The notes under the pieces were generated by a model. That model saw nothing but the letters and a program-made list of their open reading frames with translations. It was not told where the DNA came from and made no database searches. A DNA stretch of 64,000 bases from Siphonodentalium dalli (taxonomy: Eukaryota; Mollusca; Scaphopoda; Gadilida; Siphonodentaliidae): contig CP136061.1 in NCBI GenBank assembly GCA_032622095.1, positions 256,629,582 to 256,693,581 on the forward strand. Direction: 5' to 3'. Made by a program: the position numbers and the translations under genes. The first letter of the stretch is position 1. Each line of letters begins with the position of its first letter. This document shows, piece by piece, positions 22,601-34,779 of the stretch.

Positions 22601-22984
22601 CAAATCGATTTGAAGGCCATAACCATTATACAATCCCACACGAAACGTTCCTGTATGAATATGCCTAGAATTTCCTATAGGATTCCTATATTTTTTTTTA
22701 TAAGATTAATATAGTTTTCTATAGGATTCTTGTAGGGTTCATATACGATTCCCACAGGGCTTTTGTGTGCAAATTAGTAGGATATTACCAGGGGGAGTCT
22801 TCACAAAAAAATCAGTCACAGAGAGGGGGTGTTTTTCCAATCAACATATTCATCGAAAATTAATTAGGAAACATTAAAATGTTGAAAGTGATATGGAAAG
22901 TATATCTCTTAGTTGTGTACTGTGCTTATCTGTTGCATCATTTCTGAGTATGATACGCCCATGTTTGAGTAGAGAACACTACAT

Positions 22985-23180
22985 GCATCACCATGTGAGA
23001 CACTGGCGTGTACATAAGGCATCATGTGTATACACAAACATACCACGGTCTTGTGAGACACTGACGTGTACATAAGGCATCATATGTATACACAAACATA
23101 CCACGATCTTGTGAGACACTGACGTGTACATAAGGCATCATATGTATACACAAACATACCAGTATCTTATGAGACACTGA
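22985..23180. repeat. 58-bp tandem repeat (right arm), left of Helitron
   Basis: Three and a half copies mirrored from 5500-5735. The array is interrupted at 23180/23181 and resumes at 26721. Confidence 0.85.
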
Positions 23181-26100
23181 TCTATATATATAAAACCCGT
23201 CGTCTGTGTGTGTGTCTGTCTGTGTGTGTATAACTCGGTCACGCTTTTGGCGCGTTTATAACTTTTCAACCATGCGTCCTATGTGGCCCAAATTTGTACC
23301 CCGACCTATAGTGTGTCATAAAAGGTGACTCACCAAATTTCACGCCGATTGGTTAAAGCAAACCTGAGATCTAACATGGTCCCCAAATGCAGCATTTGCA
23401 CTCAAGTAGACACTATTTCTTATGACGTTTGTCGAAATGACGTCATTGACGTCGAACACAAACCAATACTTGCTTTGCTATTGTAGGCGAAACTTCCATG
23501 CGCTCTACCAAAGCGTTGTTGGAAATTAATGTGTCAGTTCAGGTTCAGTGTGAATTTATGTTGATTTTGTCGCGGAAGTGCATGTATAGTGGGGTGTAGA
23601 GTCAAGACTCGAACGTTCTATACCGTCGTTGGGAATGGGTGGATGTAGTGGTTTGCAGAGCCAAGACTCGAACGTTCGTCGTTGGGAATGGGTGCTAATA
23701 TGGTATTTTAATTTGCCAGTTGGGTTTGAACACAAGTAAAGAATGCTGTCTTTGATACGAAAGTTGTGCATTGAGTGTGGAATCGAAGGAGTACCGGAAA
23801 AACGTGGGTAGGCGGTACCCAGTGGGTACCGTGAACTCAGTAAATTCGCCGGAACTCAGTTGAAAAAAGCACATTCCCGGGACAGGACTAATAATAGGGC
23901 ATACAGTGTAAACAATACTGCCGACGCTAATTAATGCTCTTTTAATCTTTCGGTTGAGTGCAAATCTGATACAAGAATAAATGTTTAAAAGATCACAATG
24001 CGCGAAGCGCACGCGTTTTAAATTCATATAATGTGCGCGAAGCGCATAAAGGGGCTGCAGGCCTCTACCCCGCTAAATAAAGGTTCAGAATTGAGCCTGT
24101 TTCAGTCAGTATAGATTTAGTAAAATATCTCGATTGTTGCGTTCCATATATGTGCATGCATATACGTGGGTTGGGGAGATGATGTTGGGGGCAAAAATAC
24201 AGTTTTATTGAAATAAAGTTTTCATACAAATGGGCCGCGCAATGCATGGCGAATGGACAGTCTGACCTCCCGCCAGTGGGTACCGTAAACTCAGTAAATT
24301 CGCCAAACTCAGTTAGAAAAATCACATTCTCGGGACAGGCCTAATAATAGGGCCTATAGTGTAAGTAATACTGCCGACGCTAATTAATGTTCTTTTAATC
24401 TTTCGGTTGAGTGCAAATCTGATAACAGAATAAATGTTTAAAAGATCACAATGTGCGCGAAGCGCACGCAGTTTAAATTCATATAATGTGCGCGAAGCTC
24501 ACTACGAGGCTGCAGACCCCTCCCCGCTAAATAAAGGTTCCGAATAGAGTCTGTTTCAGTTAGTAGGCCCTATAGATAAAGTAAAATATCTTGATTGTTG
24601 CGTTCCATATGTGCATGCATATATATACGTGGGTTGGGGAGATGATGTTGGGGGCAAAAATACAGTTTTATTGAAATAAAGTTTTCATACAAATGGGCCG
24701 CGCAATGCATGGCGAATGGACAGTCTGACCTCCCGCCAGTGGGTACCGTAAACTCAGTAAATTCGCCAAACTCAGTTAGAAAAATCACATTCTCGGGACA
24801 GGCCTAATAATAGGGCCTATAGTGTAAGTAATACTGCCGACGCTAATTAATGTTCTTTTAATCTTTCGGTTGAGTGCAAATCTGATAAAAGAATAAATGT
24901 TTAAAAGATCACAATGTGCGCGAAGCGCACGCAGTTTAAATTCATATAATGTGCGCGAAGCTCACTACGAGGCTGCAGACCCCTCCCCGCTAAATAAAGT
25001 TTCCGAATAGAGTCTGTTTCAGTTAGTAGGCCCTATATAGATAAAGTAAAATATCTTGATTGTTGCGTTCCATATGTGCATGCATATATATACGTGGGTT
25101 GGGGAGATGATGTTGGGGGCAAAAATACAGTTTTATTGAAATAAAGTTTTCATACAAATGGGCCGCGCAATGCATGGCAACAAGCTCCCAAATGAAGGCT
25201 CCTGAATTGAGTATGTTTCGATTGGTGCATAGTAGTATTTAAATAATATACTGATTTTGTTTCGTGCAATATGTGCATGCGCATATGTAGACTGGGTGTG
25301 TAGAAATACAGTTTTAGTGAAATAAAGTGTTCCAACGCGCATCCAGTAACAAAAAAAGAGAAGCATGACCATGAAAGCGGACACTAGAAAATGACAAAGA
25401 ACATTTATATACCCGTCATGTAGTGGGGTGCAGAGTCAAGACTCGAACATTCGTCGTTGGGCATGGGTGCTAATATGGTATTTTAATTCGCCAGTTGGGT
25501 TTGAACATAAGTAAATAATGCTGTCTTTGATACGAAAGTTGTGCATTGAGTGTGGTATCGAAGGAGTACCGGTATACACGGAAGATGGCGAATGGACAGT
25601 CTGATCTCCCGCCAGTGGGTACCGTGAACCCGCCAAACTCAGTTAGAAAAATCACATTCACGGGACAGGCCTAATAATAGGGCCTGCAGTGTAAACAATA
25701 CTGCCGACGCTAATTAATGTTCTTTAAATCTTTCGGTTGAGTGCAAATCTGATAAAAGAATAATTGTTTAAAAGATCACAATGTGCGCGAAGCGCACGGA
25801 AGCGCATGCAGTTTAAATTCATATAATGTGCGCGAAGCTCACTAAGGGGCTGCAGGCCCCCCCCCCCCGCTAAATAAAGGTTCCGAATAGAGCCTGCTTC
25901 AGTTACTAGGCCCTATAGATAAAGTAAAATATCTTGATTGTTGCGTTCCATATGTACCTGCATATACGTGGGTTTGGGAGATGATGGGGGGGGGGGCAGA
26001 AATATAGTTTTATTGAAATAAAGTCTTCATACAAATGGGCCACGCAGTACAGGGCGTGTGATCATTATAGGCTGCATGCTGAATACAACTTCCAAAGGGA

Positions 26101-26720
26101 GTCCGTTTAAAATGTGCTGCAAGCTCCCTATAAATATATATGCATGAAGCTTACGCAGTTTAAGATCATATAATGTGCGCGATGCGCAGAAAGGGGCTGT
26201 AGACCCCTCCCCGCTAAATAAAGTCTCCCGAATTGAGCCTGTTCCAGTATAGATAAAGTACAATATTTTGATTGTTGCGTTCCATATGTGCATGCATATA
26301 CATGGGTTGGGGAGATGGGGTGGGGGTAAAACATACAATTTTATTGAAAAGTGTTCATACCAATGGACCGCACAGTGCAGGCGTGTGGTAATTAGGCGGC
26401 ATGCGGAATACAGGTTCCAAAGTGGGTCCGTTCAAAATGTGAAACAAGCTCCCGAATGAAGGCTCCTGAATTGAGCATGTTTCAGTCGGTGCATAGTAGT
26501 ATTTAACTAATATACTGATTTTGTTTCGTTCAAAATGTGCATGCGCATATGTAGACTGCATGGGTGCGTAGAAATACAATTTTAGTTAAATAAAGTGTTC
26601 CAACGTGCATCCAGTAACAAAAAAGAGAAGCATGACCATTCCATGTGTCCATGAAAGCAGACACTAGAAAATAACAAGCACATTTGTATACCCGTCATTT
26701 TGTGACGGGCAACCCCCTAG
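23181..26720 (+). mobile_element. Non-autonomous Helitron, 3,540 bp, with empty site
   Basis: Begins TCTATATATATAAAACCCG and ends with hairpin CCCGTCA-ttttg-TGACGGG (26691-26709), spacer caacccc, then CTAG (26717-26720). The insertion lies between A (23180) and T (26721) with no target duplication, as Helitrons do. The left arm shows the uninterrupted sequence (gagacactga joined to gtgtacataa, inverted, near 5530). No Rep or helicase frame is present; the small frames inside come from tandem repeats. It inserted into one arm after the inverted duplication. Confidence 0.9.
23845..25190. repeat. ~460-bp tandem repeats inside the Helitron
   Basis: The marker cgccaaactcagttag recurs at 24301 and 24764 (463-bp period), with a diverged copy near 23845 and another at 25631. 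Copies at about 24080-24700 and 24540-25160 are near identical. Each carries short perfect hairpins of the form gtgcgcgaagcgcac. Confidence 0.8.
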
Positions 26721-26956
26721 TGTGTACATAATGCATCATGTGTATACACAAACATACCATGATCTTGATCAATTGAGTGGATGGAATCTAAGAAGATTTT
26801 TATTTTAAGATATGCCGTATCTCGTTTGAAGCGCCATGGCAAATCGTCCACACTTTATCAAAACATAACAAAAACAAGCACACTGCAGACATACACATGT
26901 TAATTACCTCACACAGTAGACACACACATGTTAATTATCTAACACTGCTAATTACC

Positions 26957-27187
26957 TCACACTGCTAGTTTTCTATAATATAAATGACGTGGCTTGAAGT
27001 TCTGCTTGTAAAACTGCTTCACGTAATTATTTACATGAAATACGTTGTGTAGAGATGGCTTCACGTAATTATTTACATGGGCTACGTTGTGTAGAGATGG
27101 ATTCACGTAGTTATTTACATGGGCTACGTTGTGTTTAGATGTCTTCACGTAATTATTGATATGGGCTATGTTGGGTATAGATGGCAT
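26957..27187. repeat. 51-bp tandem repeat (right arm)
   Basis: Mirror of 4666-4850 with the same ~4 copies and minor substitutions. Not coding. Confidence 0.8.
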
Positions 27188-27284
27188 TATTCAAAATGTA
27201 TGGCTGCTAGACTCGACCAATTTGACAAGAATCTTTATGAAATTACCTAAGTGTAATTTCTCATTTTTCTATATTATTTATTAA

Positions 27285-27791
27285 AGGTGGATTATCTCTT
27301 CTGCAACATGAGCTATATAGTTTCTGTGTATGAAATAATACATATGAATCGAACACCCATGTCCGGAAACGCGTCTATCAATTAATATTGATTTTATTTG
27401 GAATTTGTTTTCTATAAAATATGTTCAATAATGGTCCCTGATATTCACGACCGCCTTTTTCATCTGAGATATTTTGGTATTTTCAATAATACTAATCATT
27501 GAAAATATGCATATGATACAATCTAGGTCTTATCTACTTGATTCGCACTTACTAGTACAATAGTTACAATCAATCGGAGGCATCTTGCGGCTCCCTTTAG
27601 TTCGGAGCACCACAGTGGGCGTCTCTATCTGACAGTTCTATATATAGAACAAAGAAGTGTCCCATTAATTACATACAATAATATCGAAATAAAATCAATA
27701 TTCATAGATAGAATCGTTTCCAGACAGGGATGTCCAACTTATACGTATTATTTACAGATGAAAATATGTTAATTAAAGCGATAATCCATCT
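27285..27791. mobile_element. TTAA-flanked MITE (right arm)
   Basis: Mirror of 4050-4556: 507 bp, flanked by TTAA at 27281-27284 and 27792-27795, with long inverted termini. Confidence 0.75.
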
Positions 27792-28466
27792 TTAAATGTA
27801 CTCCATTAAATATGTAAAGGATTCTATTTATCTGGGACTATTTCTTTACGCGGGCAAGCAATGCATAGTTACCTGAAACGTCATGGCATGTCCTATATTA
27901 GTTTGCCGGTGTTAGCTCACGTCCCATTTGTTTTATTTAAGTATGTCTTATCTGATTATGATAATTGGTCATATGATTAGCAGCCATCTTGGATTTCAGC
28001 CAATTTAAGCACCGTCGCAGGGTCAAATTTTGGTCCAGCGTCCTGATTTGTCCTGATCAATAACAAGAAACTAAAGGGTCCGGGTGGTGAAAGCGAAAAA
28101 AAATGTTCGGCCATGGAAACCTGGACTATACCGAATGATGCATCCTGCAGAACAGTACCATGAGCAAATCAATAAGAGTTATAATAGTTACTGCATCACC
28201 AATGCTGACAAAATAAACAAAGGCTCTGCTAAAAAAATGGCGACCTTTTGATGAAATTATTTCAACAAAGTTATAATAATTGATAGTTGATCCTGACATT
28301 CGTAGTCAATGTTATCAATTACACTAATCGTATTTGATTGCATATTTCATTTTTTTGTTGTTGCTGTTCACTGCCGACTACGCGTTATCTTGTACACTTT
28401 GCAGCATGTAATGGAATGGGTATCGGGCCCACAGCAGCTCCAGTGCTTTGTTATAATTAACATTTG

Positions 28467-29031
28467 TGAGACGGAGTCCTTCAATACACTGACGTGCTTC
28501 ACCAGTGAGGCAATTTTTCAAATAAGTGAATTTATCAATATCTCTCATTTGGTCACAGGAATTAACCGACGAGTCGAAGATCTCACAGAAGGTCTGCCAT
28601 TTTAGAAAATATCACCATAAAATTTTGATAAGTCTGTTTTTGGTAGAACAATGTTCATTTGTCCTTTTATTTTTGGTGTTGAGGTTATGGAAATAGACTT
28701 TAGTGCGGACAATGCACTGTTGGATTCATTGATCCTCTTGTTTAGACCACACAATAATTCGTCTCCTTCGATTATAATGTCTTCGAAGTTGTCAGTCTTT
28801 TCGTCCAGCATGTCGACAAACTTTGAGTCTTCGACTCTATTTCCTCAAGTGTTACCATTTTTTTCTTGAGATTTTCCAGAACGAGGCTGGCTTCGGTACA
28901 GTTCTTGTCTTCAATTGTCTCTTCCATTTGTTTAAGAAGTTTTGAGCTTTGGCCCCGATGGGCCCTCCGTATCCGCGCATCTGCTTGTCCATTGTTGTAA
29001 AATGTTTGACGTTCGAGGTACCAAATATTGG
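28467..29031 (-). pseudogene. BEL/Pao retrotransposon gag fragment
   Basis: Read on the minus strand with frameshifts, the pieces align in order to the N-terminal gag region of BEL/Pao elements: ARIRRAHRGQSSKLLKQMEE, a coiled-coil-like KNCTEASLVLENLKKKM..LEEIE, then LPKTDLSKFYGDIF, then (after a frame change at about 28605) WQTFCEIFDSSVNSCDQM and DIDKFTYLKNCLTGEA. The order and the LPK.DL.KF.GD..KWQ signature are typical of the family. There is no zinc knuckle, protease or RT and no LTR. It is absent from the mirror position in the left arm (near 3370) and shares only one base of homology at the junction. Confidence 0.75.
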
Positions 29032-29112
29032 GAATAGAAAGGACGAACAAATAGTACAAGCATGTGCGATATTATCTAACTCAATTAAACGTTTATACCA
29101 TGTATATATATA

Positions 29113-32100
29113 CTAGCAGGTGACCCGACTTCGTCCGTGCTTTGACCTTGAATTGACCATTTGGAAGGTCAAGGTCAGGTCGGAGTCACGATTTGACCCG
29201 TCCAAAACACTCCCCGGACAAACGTACACCTAGCGAAATCCGTCAGTTTTACCCGATTTGACCTTGAATTGACCATTTTGAAGGTCAGGGTCACGATTTG
29301 ACCCGTCCAAAACACTCCTCGGACAAAATATCCATAGGTATCAAATTTCGTCGAAATTCGTCCGGCAGTTTTCCCGGCCATAGCTAACAGACAAACAAAC
29401 AAGTCCCAGAATATATATATATATACTAGCTGGTGGACCCGACTTCGTCCGGGCTGTTTCCCCTCTGCGAATTGCGCGATTTGACCTTGAATTGTCCATT
29501 TTGAAGTTCAAGGTAAGGTGGGGTCACGATTTGACCCGTCCAAAATACTGCCCGGACAAAATTACCCGACAAAAGTACCCGTCGAAATCCATCCGGTTTT
29601 ACCAGATTTAACCTTGAATTGATCATTTTGAAGGTCAAGGTCAGGGTCACGATTTGACACGTCCAAATTAATCAGTGGACAAAAGTAACCCTATGTATCA
29701 AATTTCGTGGAAATCCCATCAAAATTCGCGATTTGACCTACAATTGACTCGATTTCAAGGTCAAGGTCACGTCGCACTGGCAAATTAATAGGCTTGCGAC
29801 ACTCTCCATACGAAAGTGTCCCTAGACACTAATTTTCATCGAAATCACGTGATAGCCGGGCATTTGACCTTGGAATGACCCGATTTCAAGGTCATGTCGC
29901 ATGGGCAAACGAATAGGCTTACGACACTCCCCATACGAAAGTATCTCTAGACACTAATTTTCATCGAAATCCCTTGATACTCGGGCGTTTGACCTTGAAA
30001 TGACCCGATTTCAAGGTCAAGTCGTACGGGCAAATTAATAGGCCCTTGCCACTCCCCGGCTGAAAGTACCCCACATACCAAGTTTCATCGTAATCGGTTC
30101 GGCCGTTCTCGAGTCCATCGCGAACAGACAGACAGACACACACACACACAGACAGATTTCCCAAAATATATAATAGACTAGTAGGTGGACCCGACTTCGT
30201 CCGGGCTGTTTCCTCTCTGCTTTTCGGCGATTTGACCTTGAATTGTCCATTTGGAAGGTCAAGGTCAGGTCGGAGTCACGATTTGACCCGTCCAAAACAC
30301 TCCCCGGACAAACGTACACCTAGCGAAATCCGTCAGTTTTACCCGATTTGACCTTGAATTGACCATTTTGAAGGTCAGGGTCACGATTTGACCCGTCCAA
30401 AACACTCCTCGGACAAAATATCCATAGGTATCAAATTTCGTCGAAATTCGTCCGGCAGTTTTCCCGGCCATAGCTAACAGACAAACAAACAAGTCCCAGA
30501 ATATATATATATATACTAGCTGGTGGACCCGACTTCGTCCGGGCTGTTTCCCCTCTGCGAATTGCGCGATTTGACCTTGAATTGTCCATTTTGAAGTTCA
30601 AGGTAAGGTGGGGTCACGATTTGACCCGTCCAAAATACTGCCCGGACAAAATTACCCGACAAAAGTACCCGTCGAAATCCATCCGGTTTTACCAGATTTA
30701 ACCTTGAATTGATCATTTTGAAGGTCAAGGTCAGGGTCACGATTTGACACGTCCAAATTAATCAGTGGACAAAAGTAACCCTATGTATCAAATTTCGTGG
30801 AAATCCCATCAAAATTCGCGATTTGACCTACAATTGACTCGATTTCAAGGTCAAGGTCACGTCGCACTGGCAAATTAATAGGCTTGCGACACTCTCCATA
30901 CGAAAGTGTCCCTAGACACTAATTTTCATCGAAATCCCGTGATAGCCGGGCATTTGACCTTGGAATGACCCGATTTCAAGGTCATGTCGCATGGGCAAAC
31001 GAATAGGCTTACGACACTCCCCATACGAAAGTATCTCTAGACACTAATTTTCATCGAAATCCCTTGATACTCGGGCGTTTGACCTTGAAATGACCCGATT
31101 TCAAGGTCAAGTCGTACGGGCAAATTAATAGGCCCTTGCCACACCCCGGCTGAAAGTACCCCACATACCAAGTTTCATCGTAATCGGTTCGGCCGTTCTC
31201 GAGTCCATCGCGAACAGACAGACAGACACACACACACACAGACAGATTTCCCAAAATATATAATAGACTAGTAGGTGGACCCGACTTCGTCCGGGCTGTT
31301 TCCTCTCTGCTTTTCGGCGAATTGCGCGATTTGACCTTGAATTGTCCATTTTGAAGATCAAGGTCAGGTGGGGTCACGATTTGACCCGTCCAAAACACTG
31401 CCCGGACAAAAGTACCCGTCGAAATCCATCCTGTTTTACCTGATTTGACCTTGAATTGAGCATTTTGAAGGTCAAGGTCAGGTCGGGGTCACGACTCGAC
31501 CCGTCCAAAACATCCAGTGGACAAAAGTAACCCTACGTATAAAATTTCGTCGAAATCCCATAAAAATTCGCGATTTGACCTTGAATTGACCCGATTTCAA
31601 GGTCACGCCGCACGGGCAAATGAATAGGCTTATGAGACTCCCCATACGAAAGTATCCCTGGACACTAATTTTCATCGAAATCCCGTGATGTTCCGGCGTT
31701 TGACATTGAATGACCCGAATTCAAGGTCACGTCGCACGGGTAAATTAATTGGCCTATGCCACTCCCCGGCCGAAATTACCCCCACATATCAAGTTTAATC
31801 GAAATCCCGTGATATTCGGGCGTTTGACCTTGAAATGACCCGATTCCAAGGTCACGTCGCACGGCCAAATTAACAGGCCCATGCCATTCCACGGCCTAAA
31901 GTACCCTCACATACCAAGTTTCATCGAAATCGGTTCGGTCGTTTTCCAGTCCATGGCGAACAGACAGACACACTCACAGACACATATCTTCCAAAATATA
32001 TAATAGACTAGCCGATGAGCCCGACGTTGTCCGGGCTATTCAAAAACCAAATTTCAAGTCGATAGCTCCACCGTTTCCGAGATCTCGTCTGCGCATGCGC

Positions 32101-32503
32101 GAAGCTGGCGTCACACGGGCTCGGCGACCCGATAATATTCGTATCCGGGCATGATACATTCACATAGCAAATTTCAAGTCGATAGCTCCACCCGTTTCCG
32201 AGATCTCGTCTGCGCATGTGCGAAGCTGGCGTCGCACGGGCTCGGCGACCCGATAAAATTCGTATCCGGGACAAGATACATTCACATAGCAAATTTCAAG
32301 TCGATAGCTCCATCCGTTTCCGATATCTCGTCTGCGCATGCGCGAAGCGGGCACCGCACGGGCTCGCCAATACGACAACGTCCACCGCCTGGACAAACTA
32401 CACACACGTACCAAGTTTCGTCCCGATCGGTAGAGAATCGTATAGTTGTATAAATGACATACATACAGACAGACAGACAGAGGTCTTCAAAATATATAGG
32501 AGA
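29113..32503 (-). mobile_element. Row of Helitron-like units (right arm)
   Basis: Units on the minus strand, each opening TC and closing CTAG: H5' 29113-29425, H4' 29426-30177, a hybrid H2/H5 unit 30178-30515, a second H4 30516-31267, H2' 31268-32007 and H1' 32008-32503. H1' begins TCTCCTATATATTTTG (reading inward from 32503), preceded by A, the expected insertion context. No coding capacity. Confidence 0.6.
29160..31339. repeat. 1,090-bp tandem duplication within Helitron units
   Basis: Frames and sequence recur at an exact 1,090-bp offset (for example 29175/30265, 29426/30516, 29961/31051) with only a few differences. The junction near 30240 joins H2 sequence to H5 sequence inside a shared stretch (ttgaccttgaattg.ccat), as expected for unequal crossing-over between two sub-repeat ladders. 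The left arm has one copy. Confidence 0.9.
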
Positions 32504-32506
32504 TAT

Positions 32507-32686
32507 ATGTCTGTCTTCGTACTTAGGGGTTCCAAGGAACGGGGGATATATATGAGAAGGTCGTTTTCGTTAGCCAAACGCGATCACTGCGTACCCGTTT
32601 CGAGGTGAAGATCACCTCGGGCGGAAAAAACTTACCCGATGAAAATATCCCCGTTCCTTGGAACCCCTAAGCACGAAGACAGACAT
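32507..32686. repeat. 180-bp fold-back element
   Basis: 38-bp terminal inverted repeats with one mismatch (atgtctgtcttcgt.cttagg ... cctaag.acgaagacagacat) surround a ~100-bp middle. No target duplication could be set. It lies between the end of Helitron H1' and the truncated LINE. Confidence 0.8.
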
Positions 32687-32689
32687 ACG

Positions 32690-34779
32690 AATCACACAAC
32701 ACGCTCATGTCTCTAAAGACATCATATCTCTAGAACAACATGAGCTTGACTCTCCTTGCGAAATTATATGGGCAAAGCTTGTCATACCAGGCTCAAAAAA
32801 CATCCATGTCGCAGCATACTACAAACCAGACGAAAACGATATTGACAGCGTAAATGGCCTAGAAACATCCGTAAAGAAAGCCCCCAAAGATGGCCACCTG
32901 TGGATTCTTGGTGACTTTAACCTACCAAAATACAATTGGACCACAAACGAAACTGCCACCGACTGAAAAAATACAAAACTCTATGATAAACTCACAAATG
33001 CAATGTCCGATGCAAATCTCGAACAGGTTGTTAAAATACCCACAAGGGGAAAAAATACCCTTGACATATTCTACCTAAATCAGCCAACTCTGATCCATAA
33101 TACACGAACACTTCCCAGCCTTGGTACATCTGATCATGACATTGTCTACCACGAAGTCACCATAAACAAAAGACATCTAAAAAAGCCTGCCAGGAAAGTC
33201 TATCTCTACCATAAGGCAAACTGGCCTGCCATAAAAGCAGAACTCCATTCCTTCCAAACTTTCTACAAGACGCAGAGTGCAATTCTAAATCTAAATGTAG
33301 AACAGAAATGGCAGTTGATCAAAGAAAAAAATATCTGAACTAATATCTAAGCACATCCCAACCAAGACACTTAGTAGCAGACAACATGCACCATGGATAA
33401 CAGCTGATCTTAAGAAGCTGATAAAAAACGCACTCGTCTTCACAAATATATCAGAAAACGCAGGTATAAAAACACCGAAAATCTTCAGTCCAAAGAAAGA
33501 GCCCTTAAACATGCCATCCAAAGAAAATCCAGAAAAGCTTACTGGGACCATATAGAATCCATCATAACTGAAGACAACAAAAACTGCCCGGACCTAACAG
33601 AAAACACCACCAAGCCCAGCAAAAAATTCTGGTCCTTCATAAAACATCAGAAATCAGAAAATAACGGTGTCGCTCCTCTTAAAGTAGATGGTGAAGTGAT
33701 CACAGACCCCACCAAGCAGGCCGAAGCTCTAAACGCCCAGTTCCACTCTGCATTTACTAAGCCTCAACCTCTAAACCTATCCCACATCTGCGAACTTAAA
33801 TCCCTGATCTGTCCTAAGGATACTGACATGCCAGATGTAGAAATAACTACAAATGGTGTTTGTGCCGCACTCTCAAGGTTAAAACCCAACAAAGCTTATG
33901 GTATCGACCAAATTTCACCCCGCTTCCTCAAAGAGGTAAGAGACGAAATCTCTGCAATAATTGCAGAACTCTTCCAGAGTTCTTTGAACTCAGGCACTGT
34001 CCCTTCTGACTGGAAAGTAGCAATTGTTTCCCCAATATTCAAAAAAGGCTCCAAATCCAAACCTGAAAACTATCGCCCCATCTCACTCACATGTATTCTT
34101 AGCAAAACCCTTCATATCATAGTATCCAACATCATGTCCCACCTCAACGAAAAGCAACTACTACATCAAAACCAACGTGGATTCCGACCCAAACGAAGCT
34201 GTGAAACACAGCTTATCACATTCATGAATGATATCTTTGAAAACATGACAAAATGGACTCAAACCGATGTAGTTGTCATGGACTTCTCCAAGGCCTTTGA
34301 TAAAGTGGACCATAGCAGACTTATTCTTAAAATGAGACGACTTGGCATAAACACATCTGTTACAAATTGGATTGCCGCCTTCATATCACATCGGACTCAA
34401 AAAGTCCAAGTCAATGGAAAAGAATCAAAATTTCTTCCCGTACTAGCAGGTGTCCCCCAAGGGTCTATCCTTGGCCCTTGTCTCTTCTTAATCTATATAA
34501 ATGACCTCCCCACAAACCTCAGCTGTCAGGCCCGCCTCTTCGCAGACGATACTGTTGTGTATTGTGCTATCTCCTCTAAAATTGACTGTACTATCCTACA
34601 AAATGATCTGCACAAACTTGAAAACTGGGAGAAAGAATGGCTTCTGTCATTCAACCCTAGTAAATGCGAAATCATACGAATCGCTCGTAAAGAAAACCCT
34701 ATTCTCCATGACTACACACTCCATAACCAATTACTTAAATCAACAGAAACTACAAAATATCTCGGCGTAACTGTGACGG
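32690..34779 (+). pseudogene. 5'-truncated CR1/L2-like LINE ORF2 (endonuclease + RT)
   Basis: ORF2 of a non-LTR retrotransposon. The endonuclease part (32690-33300) retains WILGDFNLPKYNW and the C-terminal TSDHDIV motif, but its N-terminal catalytic part is missing and it has a TGA at about 32964. A one-base insertion in an A run near 33330 shifts the frame; the linker then leads into reverse transcriptase (33696 on) with KPNKAYGIDQISPRFL, PIFKKGSKSKPENYRPISLT, the motif A DFSKAFDKVDH, motif B AGVPQGSILGP, catalytic FADD (LFADDTVVY) and KYLGV. It ends abruptly at 34779 where LTR-like sequence starts, so the thumb and 3' UTR are missing. The NYRPISLT/FRPKRSCETQL wording suggests CR1/L2/Crack. 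Inactive. Confidence 0.9.

Larger units (their letters stand above)
18176..32503 (-). repeat. Right arm of giant inverted repeat
   Basis: Reverse complement of 1-11128, longer because of arm-specific additions: six extra finger modules, a 3,540-bp Helitron (23181-26720), a ~565-bp BEL gag piece (28467-29031) and a 1,090-bp tandem duplication (about 29160-31339). It lacks Helitron unit H3, the MITE at 5837-6356 and the piggyBac MITE at 6696-7108. The outer boundary cannot be set because the left arm runs off the window; 32503 is the outer end of the H1 Helitron unit. Confidence 0.93.
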
